A DNA stretch of 64,000 bases from Dictyobacter aurantiacus (GTDB lineage Bacteria; Chloroflexota; Ktedonobacteria; Ktedonobacterales; Ktedonobacteraceae), in NCBI RefSeq assembly GCF_003967515.1, contig NZ_BIFQ01000001.1, forward strand, positions 5,270,001-5,334,000, written 5' to 3'. The translations under genes and the position numbers were made by a program. The notes beneath the pieces were generated by a model. It saw only the letters and a program-made list of their open reading frames with translations. It searched no databases and was not told the DNA's origin. How positions within the stretch are numbered: the stretch's first letter is position 1; each line of letters opens with the position of its first letter. Below are positions 26,224 to 34,301 of this stretch, piece after piece.

Positions 26224-27576
26224 ATGTCTTTTGATGAGCTTCGCCAGGCTGTACACGCCGTGATGCCGACAGTTATAGATGATCTGGCGCGATTGGTACG
26301 GGTGCCATCGGTGGCGGCGCCGGGTTTCGCGCGCGAGTCGGTGCTGGAGGGGGCCCGCGTCACCAGCGATATTTTGCGCGGCGTGGGTGTGCAGGATGTG
26401 CGCCTGCTGGAGATGCCCAGCGGCTACCCGGCGGTCTTCGGTGAGATTCCGGCTCCGGCCGGGATGCCGACCGTGCTGCTCTACGCCCATTACGATGTGC
26501 AGCCGGCGGGCGAGGTCGATGAGTGGGAGACGCCGCCATTTGAGCTGACGGCGCGCCCGGATGGACGGCTCTACGGACGTGGCGCGGCGGACGATAAGTC
26601 CGGCATCGCGGTCCACGTGGCGGCTCTGCGTAGCTTTGCCGGGCGGTTTCCCGTTGGCCTGAAGGTCTTGATCGAGGGCGAGGAGGAGTTCGGCAACAGT
26701 CTGGCCTCCTATTTACCCGAGCACAGGGATCTGTTCCGGGCCGACGTGGTGGTGGTGGCCGATGCCGGCAATAACCACGTCGGCGAGCCCCTGCTGACCA
26801 CGACGCTGCGCGGCTTTGCCTCGCAGGTGGTCGAGGTGCGTGCCCTGCGGGGACCCGTCCACAGCGGCGCCTTTGGTGGTCCCACGCCCGACGCCCTGGT
26901 GGCCCTGATCCGCATGCTCGCCACCCTGCACGATGAGCAGGGGAATGTGGCCGTCGAAGGCATGCAGAGCCAGCCCTGGCATGGCAGCGATATCCCGGAA
27001 GAGGAGTTCCGTCAGCTGGCCGGTGTCCTGTCGGGCGTGGATCTGATCGGCAGCGGCTCGATTGCCAGCCGCGTCTGCGCCAGCTACTCGATCAACGTCG
27101 TGGGACTGGACGCGCCGGCCGTACAGGGTGCGCGTAACGCCCTGATCGACGTGGCCCGTGCCCGCGTCAGCGTGCGCGTCCCACCCGGCCGCAGCGGCCA
27201 GGAGGCCCTGGAACTGCTGACCGCGCACCTCAAAGCGGTCGCCCCCTGGAATGTGCAGCTCGCCTTCTCGGAGGCCGAGACCGGCGAAGGACACGCCATC
27301 GCCACCGACGGACCCGCCTATATCGCCGCCTATAAAGCCCTGCAGTTCGCCTACGGCAAAGATGCCTCCGAGATCGGTAGCGGCGGCTCGATCCCGCTCA
27401 TCAACGCCTTCGCCAGCGTCTTCCCCGAGGCCGAGATCATCCTCTGGGGAGCTGAGGACGCCTCCGCCAACATCCACGCCCCCAACGAGAGCGTTGATCC
27501 CAGCGAAATCGAGCGCGCCGCCCTCGCCGAAGCCAGCTTCCTCTCCGAACTGGCCCGCGAACAGACAGTGGATTAA
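26224..27576 (+). CDS. M20-family metallo-dipeptidase
   Basis: A 450-residue di-zinc peptidase of the M20 family, cytosolic. Metal and catalytic residues are visible: H in LLYAHYDVQPAG, D in GRGAADDKSG, the EE pair in LIEGEEEFGN, D in VVVADAGNN, and the last His in ASANIHAPNESV. The dimerisation (lid) domain lies between residues 190 and 310. Such enzymes cleave dipeptides or N-acyl amino acids in peptide recycling. GAGAAGAGAG lies before ATG 26224; the frame opens 11 codons earlier. It is single and is followed by a large palindromic repeat. Confidence 0.93.
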   Translation: MSFDELRQAVHAVMPTVIDDLARLVRVPSVAAPGFARESVLEGARVTSDILRGVGVQDVRLLEMPSGYPAVFGEIPAPAGMPTVLLYAHYDVQPAGEVDEWETPPFELTARPDGRLYGRGAADDKSGIAVHVAALRSFAGRFPVGLKVLIEGEEEFGNSLASYLPEHRDLFRADVVVVADAGNNHVGEPLLTTTLRGFASQVVEVRALRGPVHSGAFGGPTPDALVALIRMLATLHDEQGNVAVEGMQSQPWHGSDIPEEEFRQLAGVLSGVDLIGSGSIASRVCASYSINVVGLDAPAVQGARNALIDVARARVSVRVPPGRSGQEALELLTAHLKAVAPWNVQLAFSEAETGEGHAIATDGPAYIAAYKALQFAYGKDASEIGSGGSIPLINAFASVFPEAEIILWGAEDASANIHAPNESVDPSEIERAALAEASFLSELAREQTVD

Positions 27577-27659
27577 GCCGCCAGAAGACAAAGCAAAGCA
27601 ACCAAAAACACGAAACGTCCCCGTAAAAAAGGAACGTCCCTTAAAAAAGAAACGTAAAC

Positions 27660-27922
27660 GTAGGGTCGACCTCGAGGTCGACCGGCCCGCGAGCGTCAGC
27701 GATTGCGGGCCACGTACCAGGCCGGTTCGTCTTCTCCTGTCTTACACGCCCACCAAGCGTGGTTCCCGTACGCCAACGTTCCACACATGAACCTTTAAGC
27801 GAACGTTCCTTGCCGGGTACCACGCGGGGCGAGAAAATTCCCATGGGAAGCCGAACCGGCCTGGCACGTGGCCCGCAATCGCTGACGCTCGCGGGCCGGT
27901 CGACCTCGAGGGTCGACCCTAC
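27660..27922. repeat. 263-bp cruciform repeat (family C)
   Basis: Begins GTAGGGTCGACC and ends GGTCGACCCTAC. Arms of about 70 bp (27660-27730 and 27851-27922) match with one insertion and few changes and contain the palindrome GTCGACCTCGAGGTCGAC. The loop of about 120 bp has smaller symmetric parts (GCGTGGTTCCCG with CGGGTACCACGC). It lies downstream of the dipeptidase gene. Confidence 0.85.
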
Positions 27923-28108
27923 ATGGGCGTTTCTCGTTGGTGGGGCGTTTCGGTTTTATGGGGGCGTTTCTCGTTGGTGGGGAACGTTGATGATGGGACC
28001 ACGGGTTCGCCGGCGACATCTGCGTTCCCGTGCTCAGGGCCTTCTTTCTCGCGTAAACTTCAAGGAGAAATTGAATGGGTACAGACCGTCGAGGCGAAAA
28101 GCGCCAGC

Positions 28109-28399
28109 GTGAAGATGTATCGCGACTTTGTGCACGACGAATGGACGTCGTTTCTTGAAGAGATGTACGAGTATGGCAGCAAAAGATGGTCCTATCTCGT
28201 CCCTGGTGAGCAAGAGGACCGCTCGCGGCTACGCCATCTTTGTGCTCGCACCCTCGCGTTTGAGAACCACTACCTGGAACGCTATAGGGTCTATCTCACG
28301 CAGCAGCTGCGATCACATGACCCTGACGCGGCGCTCGCTGCCACGCGGCAGCTGCAAATCATCATCTACCCAGATCAGGAAACGGCAACCACCCCATAA
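28109..28399 (+). CDS. Hypothetical protein, possibly frameshifted at its 5' end
   Basis: A helical, charged product of about 96 residues (MYRDFVHDEWTSFLEEMYEYGSKRW, then LCARTLAFENHYLERYRVYLTQQL). No family was recognised. GTG 28109 or ATG 28115 could start it, with only a weak ribosome site. A much better site (AAGGAG) precedes an ATG at 28074 in another frame that reads MGTDRRGEKRQREDV and then stops at 28157. Joining the two near 28113 would give a natural protein, so a one-base frameshift is possible. Confidence 0.45.
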   Translation: MKMYRDFVHDEWTSFLEEMYEYGSKRWSYLVPGEQEDRSRLRHLCARTLAFENHYLERYRVYLTQQLRSHDPDAALAATRQLQIIIYPDQETATTP

Positions 28400-28437
28400 A
28401 ACGGAAACAATCCTGTGGAAACGTTGCTTTTGGCGCT

Positions 28438-28632
28438 TCAATCGGTGGCGTTTTCGATGAGGAGCTTGACGAAGGTGCCGAGGACGAAGAGCACGACGCC
28501 GAGCAACAGAACCACGGCGTAGGTGGGTGCCTCGACCGTCGTCTTTCCATTGTCCAGCGAGAGGGTGAAGCGGTAGCGCTGCTGCTGCTTCACAAAGCGT
28601 TTGACTTTCTTGAGTGCGCGATCTGGCTGCAT
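28438..28632 (-). CDS. Small membrane protein
   Basis: A 64-residue protein with a basic N-terminal half (MQPDRALKKVKRFVKQQQRYRF) and one C-terminal transmembrane helix (YAVVLLLGVVLFVLGTFVKLLI). AAAGGAGC before ATG 28632 supports translation. It is a tail-anchored or single-pass protein with the basic part predicted inside. It lies apart from other genes; function is unknown. Confidence 0.65.
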   Translation of the reverse strand: MQPDRALKKVKRFVKQQQRYRFTLSLDNGKTTVEAPTYAVVLLLGVVLFVLGTFVKLLIENATD

Positions 28633-28746
28633 CAAAATAGCTCCTTTATCACGTATAAATCCATACGCGTGCAGTATACCATAATCTATGTGAAAAAGGC
28701 ATTAAAAGAATCATTGTCCTGCATTCTTTGTCGTTTCTTATAGTTT

Positions 28747-30657
28747 TTATGTTGGTTGCTCTGGCTGTTGCGGCTCTTGATCGGGTTGCGCTATCTCCTC
28801 GGGCCAGTCTTCGAGGCCGAGCTGGCGCGCCTCTTTATAGGCTGCTTCTGCTTCCTGTGTGCGGCCAAGGTGGGACAGGACGTCCCCCAGGCCAGCATAG
28901 GCGTTGGCGTACGTGCTGTCCAGGGCCAGCGCCTGTTGGTAGGCGGCGACCGCCTCGCCCCAGCGCTCCATGGCCGCCAGCACGTTGCCTATGCTGACAT
29001 TTGTGCCGGGTAGCTGCGCGAGCTGCTGCGCCTTCTGGAATGCCTGCAGAGCCTCTTCAAAGCGCTTCATGGCCGCCATGGCATGCCCACGGCCTCGCCA
29101 GGCGGTTGCGTCGTTTCCGTCTATATAATAGATGGCGTGTCTATAGGCTTCTAACGCCTTCTCAAAGTACTCATACTCCTGCGTTGATAGGCCGCTGGCC
29201 TCGATGGCGCGCCTGCGCTCTGCTTCTTGTTTTTGTCTGTATTCTTCCTGCTCGCGTCTGTATTCTTCCGCCCACTCAGGATCATCCAGATGTCGACGAT
29301 CAGGACTACGCCTCGATAGCTTGAAGCGTTGTCCTGGTTGTCGCCTGAGTGGTAGGCTGTCGTAATCGGATGATGATGTACCTGAAGACATTGCTTTTTT
29401 GCGGTTGTTGACGATGCGCTCGATACCCAGGGCGATGTCGACGAAGGCGCTGTCGCGGTTGCGCCAGGTGACGACCGGTTTCTGGTTACTGGGCAGCGGT
29501 TTGAGGTGGGCGAAGGGCGCGCCGGTGAAGACCACGGGTCGCAGGAGGACCGGGATGACGTGGGCTTTACCGTCCTGATGGCGCTTGATCGCCTGCATCA
29601 TTTCTTGGCTGTAGCAATAGTCGGAGGCCAAAAAGTTGGCGCTGATCAACAACAGGATGATATGGGCTGTGTTGAGATGGATATTCATCTGCTGGATGGT
29701 ATCCTCGCCTGCTTTGATCTCTCTGGCGTTCCAGGTGGTGATCAGGCCGCGATACTTCAGGTTGCTGAGGTGGTTTTCCAGTTGATCGCGCAGGCTCTGG
29801 TCGCGCTGGGCGTAGGAGAAGAACACTCGCGTCTTCTCTGAGGATATACCGCCTTCCTCCTCACTGGCCGCCCTGAACGCCGTGTTAAATTCCTGGATGC
29901 TGCTGAAGCGTTGCGCGGGCTGTTTGGCCAGGGCGGTCATCATGACCCAATCCAGCACACGCGAGACTGTTGGCATCTTTGTTCGCAATGATGGAGGATC
30001 ATCATGGATGTGTTGCTGGATGACTTCGCGCGGACTGCCTTCAAACAAGGGGTCGCCATAGATCCATTCGTAGATCATGGCGGCCAGGGCGTACTGGTCG
30101 GAGGCAGGTGTGGACTCATTTTGGAGGCGTTCCGGGGCCGTGTATAGAGCCGTTTTAAGCTGATCGAGCTTCTCTGTTCCCCCGGTGATGGCCGTCAGGC
30201 TAAAATCAGCGAGCAAAATGATAGAACCCGTTCGCATGATATTGCCCGGCTTCAGATTGCCGTGTATATATCCGTTCTGGTGTGCATATTGGAGGGCCGT
30301 AGTAATCTGGTCGACGTAGTCTACAAGCACGTCCATATGGATCGTGACACCCTGGGGATACCTGGTGCGTAGCGAACCGTCGGGCATATATCGCTGGATG
30401 ATGAACGGCCTGCCATCCTGTTGCATTCCGAAATCCAGCACCGGGACGATGTGGGGATGCGCCAGCCTGGCTATGCGTGCCGCTTCCTGCAGAAAGACCT
30501 GGCTTTCATCTTCCGCCAATGGCCTCTGCCCGATCTTGATGATCGTCTGGCGCTGCGTCCGTATATGCTCAGCCAGGTAAACGTCTGCCCAAGCTCCCTG
30601 TGAGTAGTGATGTGTCAGGCGATACTGCTTTAATTGCTGCCCTACCAGGTCTGTCAT
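28747..30657 (-). CDS. Kinase-like / TIR / TPR signalling protein
   Basis: A 636-residue protein. Residues 10-265 form a Ser/Thr-kinase fold: glycine loop YSQGAWADVYLA, K41 in IIKIG, HGNLKPGNIM (130-141) and DFS (151-153). The usual HRD is HGN, so the catalytic Asp is Asn134 and the domain may be a pseudokinase. A TIR domain follows at 276-415 (RVFFSYAQRDQSLRDQLENHL), with candidate NADase Glu352 in the S-x-x-C-x-x-x-E box SDYCYSQEM. A charged coiled coil lies near 445-490 and TPR repeats at 500-620. AGGAG precedes ATG 30657. A regulatory or defence role is possible; no partner gene is adjacent. Confidence 0.9.
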   Translation of the reverse strand: MTDLVGQQLKQYRLTHHYSQGAWADVYLAEHIRTQRQTIIKIGQRPLAEDESQVFLQEAARIARLAHPHIVPVLDFGMQQDGRPFIIQRYMPDGSLRTRYPQGVTIHMDVLVDYVDQITTALQYAHQNGYIHGNLKPGNIMRTGSIILLADFSLTAITGGTEKLDQLKTALYTAPERLQNESTPASDQYALAAMIYEWIYGDPLFEGSPREVIQQHIHDDPPSLRTKMPTVSRVLDWVMMTALAKQPAQRFSSIQEFNTAFRAASEEEGGISSEKTRVFFSYAQRDQSLRDQLENHLSNLKYRGLITTWNAREIKAGEDTIQQMNIHLNTAHIILLLISANFLASDYCYSQEMMQAIKRHQDGKAHVIPVLLRPVVFTGAPFAHLKPLPSNQKPVVTWRNRDSAFVDIALGIERIVNNRKKAMSSGTSSSDYDSLPLRRQPGQRFKLSRRSPDRRHLDDPEWAEEYRREQEEYRQKQEAERRRAIEASGLSTQEYEYFEKALEAYRHAIYYIDGNDATAWRGRGHAMAAMKRFEEALQAFQKAQQLAQLPGTNVSIGNVLAAMERWGEAVAAYQQALALDSTYANAYAGLGDVLSHLGRTQEAEAAYKEARQLGLEDWPEEIAQPDQEPQQPEQPT

Positions 30658-31039
30658 TACGAGCTCCTGAACAAAAACTGTGCCGGTGCCAATGCCTACC
30701 CCAACCAATCTTCGGCCGTGACCACCTGGGACAGCTCACGCACCAACGGAAAGATAAGGCATGGGCACTGGAGTGCGAAAACTCATACAAGCCGCAAGCG
30801 ATGATTATAAGAGTCAGACACTCCCTCAAAATTTGCTTACCTATAAATGTCTAAATGTCGATATTTACATGAGGAGTAGTATAGTGTATAGATTATGATA
30901 ATGCAATTAGGGTAAGAGTAGAACTAGTAGGGACGATACTCTTCAGAGACTTGATCGTCAGAAATGTCCTCTACTGGTTCAATCGCTGGTACTGCGTGCA
31001 CGCAAGTTATGTGATTGATAGTTGATAGGGGTAAGCTGA
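30658..31039. other. Divergent intergenic region, about 380 bp
   Basis: AT-rich between 30830 and 30900 and presumed to hold promoters for the kinase-TIR gene and the small gene at 31040. No strong palindrome or coding frame was seen. Confidence 0.35.
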
Positions 31040-31252
31040 ATGAGTGAGGTTGCTATGTTGAGGAAGCGGATCGAGATGGAATGCGAGGCGATGAGCCGGG
31101 CTATGAGCGGTTTTAGGGTTACCGCACCCCACGAAGTAATCAACCACGGGTATAATGCGTTAGGAGACCTGCGTGAGCAGCTTGCCGCCATCGTTGGAGA
31201 GCACGAAGCCACCAGGATCGCTGTCGACATGTACATCCAGGTTTTGGGATAA
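31040..31252 (+). CDS. Small helical hypothetical protein upstream of coaD
   Basis: A 70-residue acidic, helical protein (MSEVAMLRKRIEMECEAMSRAMSGF, then DLREQLAAIVGEHEATRIAVDMYIQ). GGGGTAAG lies upstream of ATG 31040; ATG 31055 with GTGAGG is an alternative. It is 58 bp ahead of coaD on the same strand and may share a transcript. No domain was recognised. Confidence 0.6.
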   Translation: MSEVAMLRKRIEMECEAMSRAMSGFRVTAPHEVINHGYNALGDLREQLAAIVGEHEATRIAVDMYIQVLG

Positions 31253-31310
31253 TCCGTCCGCCACTGCTTTGCGAAGCCTTCTAAGGCCGGATTTTAAGGA
31301 GAAGAGTTCA

Positions 31311-31814
31311 ATGCATAATCGAAACGCAGACGGCCGCATCGCCGTGTATCCAGGCAGCTTTGATCCCATCACCAATGGGCATCTGGACATCGTCAGGAGG
31401 GCCGCGCGCCTGTTTGATACGTTGATCATCGCTGTCTATGCCAATCCGAACAAGACGTTGCTCTTCTCGCTGGAGGAGCGCCTCGCCCTCTGTCGCGCCG
31501 TGGTCGAAAGCTCGGATCTGCCAGATGTGCGTGTGGAGAGCTTCAGCGGTTTGACGGTCGATTATGTGGCCGGACGCGGTGGACAGGCGATTATCCGAGG
31601 ATTGCGCTCGCCCAACGACTTTGAGGGCGAATTCAGGATGGGATTGATGAATCATCGCCTGGCACCTGCCATTGAGACGCTCTGCCTCTTTACCAGCCAG
31701 GAGCACCTGTTTATCAGCTCATCCCGCCTCAAAGAAGTCGCCAGCCTGGGAGGGCATGTCGACGGCATGCTCCCTCCCATCGTCGTTGACGCCCTGCGGC
31801 AAAAATATTCTTGA
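31311..31814 (+). CDS. coaD: Phosphopantetheine adenylyltransferase
   Basis: Catalyses the fourth step of coenzyme A synthesis, joining ATP and 4'-phosphopantetheine. It is 167 residues, the standard size. Conserved stretches: AVYPGSFDPITNGHLDIVRRAA with the nucleotidyltransferase TNGH motif, GLTVDYVAGRGGQAIIRGLRSPNDFEGEFRM, and the ISSSRLKEVASLGGHV region (ISSS/T signature). AAGGAGAAGAG precedes ATG 31311; the frame is open upstream into the preceding gap but only this start fits. Confidence 0.97.
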   Translation: MHNRNADGRIAVYPGSFDPITNGHLDIVRRAARLFDTLIIAVYANPNKTLLFSLEERLALCRAVVESSDLPDVRVESFSGLTVDYVAGRGGQAIIRGLRSPNDFEGEFRMGLMNHRLAPAIETLCLFTSQEHLFISSSRLKEVASLGGHVDGMLPPIVVDALRQKYS

Positions 31815-31878
31815 CGGTATCTACGGTTGAACATGCAAAAGGTTGAGCAGGCGAGCGCGGTCGGCGTTATTTTTAATC

Positions 31879-31906
31879 ACAAAGACCTTCGGGTCTAGCT
31901 TTTTGT
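31879..31906. terminator. UUCG-loop terminator
   Basis: Stem AGACC/GGTCT (31883-31887 with 31892-31896) closes on TTCG and is followed by TTTTT, with outer CACAAA/TTTTGTG pairing. It serves coaD on the plus strand and overlaps the stop codon of the converging DUF4231 gene. Confidence 0.75.
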
Positions 31907-32416
31907 GGTCTGCGGCAACTGGACGCGCTTAAAATATTCTTCCGCCTCGCTATGGATTGTGCCCCGCGTCTCGTTGATGAGCTGTTCAGTTGCCTGTCGG
32001 GCTATCTCCATGCCCTTCTGCGCGTCGGGTTCGTGCCTGGCCTCCGCTATTTTCAGCTCCCAGAGCCAGAGGAGGTGTTCAAGCGTCATCTGGGCATGCA
32101 TGTAGCCTTTCCAGCTATCTTCCCAGCGAAAGAAGGCGCTCAGACCGGTCAGGCCGGCGATCAGCAGGGCGATGATGGGGAGCACCGTGGTGCGCCAGGG
32201 TCCGTCAAGCGTGGCGAGAAACGGGATGCTCACGCTGAGGATGATGATCAGCGCACTGGAGAAGCGAAAATAATATTTGGCCTGTGGCGTGTGCTGCTTA
32301 TACCATTGCAATTGCCGTACCGCGTACGTTTCCTTTATATGTGTCAGCTCCTGCAGTAAAGAGATAAAACGAGTGTCGCCCTGTTGATATGGAGTTGTTT
32401 TTTGCTCTTTCTCCAT
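31895..32416 (-). CDS. DUF4231 membrane protein
   Basis: A 173-residue protein with two adjacent transmembrane helices (FRFSSALIIILSVSIPFLATL and TTVLPIIALLIAGLTGLSAFF). Long charged helices lie on both sides and the FRWEDSWKGYMHAQMTLEHLLWLWE stretch is typical of DUF4231/SLATT-like proteins. SLATT-type proteins are proposed pore-forming effectors in nucleotide-triggered defence, but here no synthase is adjacent, so this is only a lead. AAGGAGG precedes ATG 32416. It is divergent from the disordered protein at 32588. Confidence 0.82.
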   Translation of the reverse strand: MEKEQKTTPYQQGDTRFISLLQELTHIKETYAVRQLQWYKQHTPQAKYYFRFSSALIIILSVSIPFLATLDGPWRTTVLPIIALLIAGLTGLSAFFRWEDSWKGYMHAQMTLEHLLWLWELKIAEARHEPDAQKGMEIARQATEQLINETRGTIHSEAEEYFKRVQLPQTTKS

Positions 32417-32587
32417 CCTCTTTCCTCCTTGAAACGATAGAACCGCAGCCCTGAGAGCATTATATGCCATCTGACCAGCCACGCGGGAGTGGTCAGGAAA
32501 CTTTTTGTTGTGCCGGCCCGTGAAGAAAGCAAATAGTGAACCATTCGTGCCTTTAAAATGTATGAGCTGTATAGAGAAAGTGTGATA

Positions 32588-33124
32588 ATGATGTCGGACT
32601 TGAATGATAGAATAGAAGAAGAGATTCGCAGGGGTAAATATGTTGAGGAGGCGCTGAGGCGCAATACTGATATCAGTAGCCCGGTTCATGAGATGGAGCC
32701 GCCTGCGCCCCTGGTGGAGAACGATACGCCAGAGAACGCCGAGGCCGGGCGCCCGGTCCAGCGCATTCAGCCGCGGGGCGGTGCGCCACGGGGCGAGCAG
32801 GAGCAGCAGCCGGGGTCGGCCGTGACCGATACGGCGCAGGATGATATGCAGGCGGCACAGCGCCAGGATAAGCGGCGCGGTGAGCGGCAGGGTGATGATA
32901 TCAAGCTGGGCGATGTCTCCAAACGCGAAGGCGAGCCCGTCTATCAGCGCGAGCAGGGATCGAATATGGGCGGCGTGAATACCAGCGATAGCACGCCCGA
33001 AACCGGCCGCACCAGTCCAACCCATGCTGGATCCGCCAACTCACGCGAGCGCGGCTCCGAGAATATCGCCGATATGAGCGAAACGGGTGGCGATCCCCCT
33101 GCCGGCGGCAGCGACCGAGCGTAA
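32588..33124 (+). CDS. Intrinsically disordered hydrophilic protein
   Basis: A 178-residue product (ATG 32588 or 32591) with almost no hydrophobic residues after position 30. It is rich in Gln, Arg, Gly, Glu and Asp (GEQEQQPGSAVTDTAQDDMQAA), resembling desiccation- or stress-related disordered proteins. The first 20 residues can form a helix (MSDLNDRIEEEIRRGKYVEE). No family was recognised. Translation is plausible but the ribosome site is weak. It is divergent from the DUF4231 gene. Confidence 0.55.
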   Translation: MMSDLNDRIEEEIRRGKYVEEALRRNTDISSPVHEMEPPAPLVENDTPENAEAGRPVQRIQPRGGAPRGEQEQQPGSAVTDTAQDDMQAAQRQDKRRGERQGDDIKLGDVSKREGEPVYQREQGSNMGGVNTSDSTPETGRTSPTHAGSANSRERGSENIADMSETGGDPPAGGSDRA

Positions 33125-33139
33125 AATCTTATCTTAAAA

Positions 33140-33160
33140 GCGGGCGCGGCCCGCACCTAC
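33140..33160 (-). repeat. REP-like hairpin, GCGGGC/GCCCGC variant
   Basis: Arms 33140-33145 and 33149-33154 are followed on the plus strand by ACCTAC (33155-33160), i.e. a GTAGGT head on the minus strand. It lies 15 bp after a stop codon. Confidence 0.65.
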
Positions 33161-33252
33161 GATAGCGTTCTGTGAGTGGCGAAGTAGGATCGCCACCCAC
33201 ATCGCTTGGAATCCACAACAATGAGGCGCAAGCCAGCATCATCATGATCATA

Positions 33253-33648
33253 TTATTGCGTGTGGCTGTGTGATGCAATCATCGGTTGATCGAGATCTTG
33301 ATCGAGCAACTGCATCTGGAGCCGGGTGATCGCCTGGATTAGCCATGTGTGTTCAGCTTCCAGCAGGGCGCGCAGGTGCCCATCAATCATCCATTGTTTG
33401 ATATCCTGTACTGGCTCATCCTCTGCGGGTTGCCGCATCTGTTCCAGCGAGCGTACCACCAGCCGCAGGCGTTCCTCAAGCACTGTCAGCGCCTCTGGCA
33501 GCGAAAGGGTATGCAAAAAGAACAGGCTCAAATCCATCTCGGTCAACTCGCGCCCATAGGCACGCAGGGCCTCGCGAAAAAGCGTAAAGAAGCGTTGCTG
33601 CTCGCTACGCGTGACCGCGGGCAGGCATAGACAGATAATCTGCCACAT
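33253..33648 (-). CDS. Hypothetical helical protein
   Basis: A 131-residue, mostly helical protein without membrane segments (FFTLFREALRAYGRELTEMDLS, then LTVLEERLRLVVRSLEQM). The C-terminal HLRALLEAEHTWLIQAITRLQMQ resembles the dimerisation helix of PadR-type regulators, but no DNA-binding domain is present. A very good ribosome site (AAAGGAGG, seven bases before ATG 33648) makes expression likely. Function is unknown. Confidence 0.6.
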   Translation of the reverse strand: MWQIICLCLPAVTRSEQQRFFTLFREALRAYGRELTEMDLSLFFLHTLSLPEALTVLEERLRLVVRSLEQMRQPAEDEPVQDIKQWMIDGHLRALLEAEHTWLIQAITRLQMQLLDQDLDQPMIASHSHTQ

Positions 33649-33981
33649 CAAAAAACCTCCTTTTTTCTGCTACACACTTACTGTCTATCAGGCGATGTGC
33701 TTGCAGCTGTGCCATTGATTAGTAGCTATAGTCTAGCCGTTCGACATGACAGCAATATGAACTCTATGCCATCGCAAGGACGCTTTATGACAGATTCATG
33801 ACAAAACTGAAGGTGAGAATTCATGTCCCGGTCATCTTGCGAATTTATACTTTAGACATCACCTGTGGTGGAACGTGGGTCGCTGCGCGACAAGCCGGGG
33901 CGAGCCCGGCACCTACGGGAGGGATGTGTGTGGGATGGATACGATAATGGCGATGTTTAAAAGATAGAAGGAGATATGTTT
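33649..33981. other. Divergent intergenic region with one REP-like hairpin
   Basis: About 330 bp. Apart from the repeat at 33894-33918 it shows AT-rich promoter-like sequence (33830-33860) and no coding frame. Confidence 0.4.
33894..33918 (-). repeat. REP-like hairpin, GCCGGG/CCCGGC variant
   Basis: Arms 33894-33899 and 33905-33910 enclose GCGAG; ACCTACGG follows (GTAGGT head on the minus strand). Paired stem changes relative to other copies keep the hairpin intact. Confidence 0.75.
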
Positions 33982-34227
33982 ATGATGCATTGGGGATATG
34001 GCTTCTGGCCTATGATACCGGTGTTCTGGATTGGCTTTGTGGCGCTGATCTGCTGGGGCGCTTCGCGGATGTTTGGATGGAGAAACAGGCGCGGACCCTT
34101 TGGGATGGGGACGGAGCCAGATGCGATGGAGATTCTACGCCGACGCTACGCGGGTGGCGAGATTGATGGCCCTACTTTCGATCAGATGCGCGAGCGGCTG
34201 GAGGGATCGGCTCGTCCCCGCTTTTAA
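33982..34227 (+). CDS. SHOCT-domain membrane protein
   Basis: An 81-residue protein. The N-terminal half is one transmembrane helix (FWPMIPVFWIGFVALICWGASRMF). A basic linker follows and the C-terminus is a SHOCT domain (AMEILRRRYAGGEIDGPTFDQMRERL). Such small anchored SHOCT proteins are common in soil bacteria and have no settled role. AAGGAG lies eight bases before ATG 33982; ATG 33976 is too close to that site. REP-like hairpins sit on both sides of the gene. Confidence 0.82.
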   Translation: MMHWGYGFWPMIPVFWIGFVALICWGASRMFGWRNRRGPFGMGTEPDAMEILRRRYAGGEIDGPTFDQMRERLEGSARPRF

Positions 34228-34239
34228 TGCGGGGCGAGT

Positions 34240-34266
34240 AAGTCGGGCTCGCCCCGACTTCTACGC
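34240..34266. repeat. REP-like hairpin after the SHOCT gene
   Basis: GTCGGG (34242-34247), loop CTCGC, CCCGAC (34253-34258), then TTCTACG. The head is degenerate, so orientation is uncertain. It can act as terminator for the preceding gene. Confidence 0.65.
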
Positions 34267-34301
34267 AGACCGACCAGACGTTCTAGGTGAAAAGTGTATA
34301 T

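Noticed and set aside
26713..27591. 292-codon minus-strand Gly/Asp-rich frame
   Set aside because: Antisense to the M20 dipeptidase; composition is a mirror of its codons.
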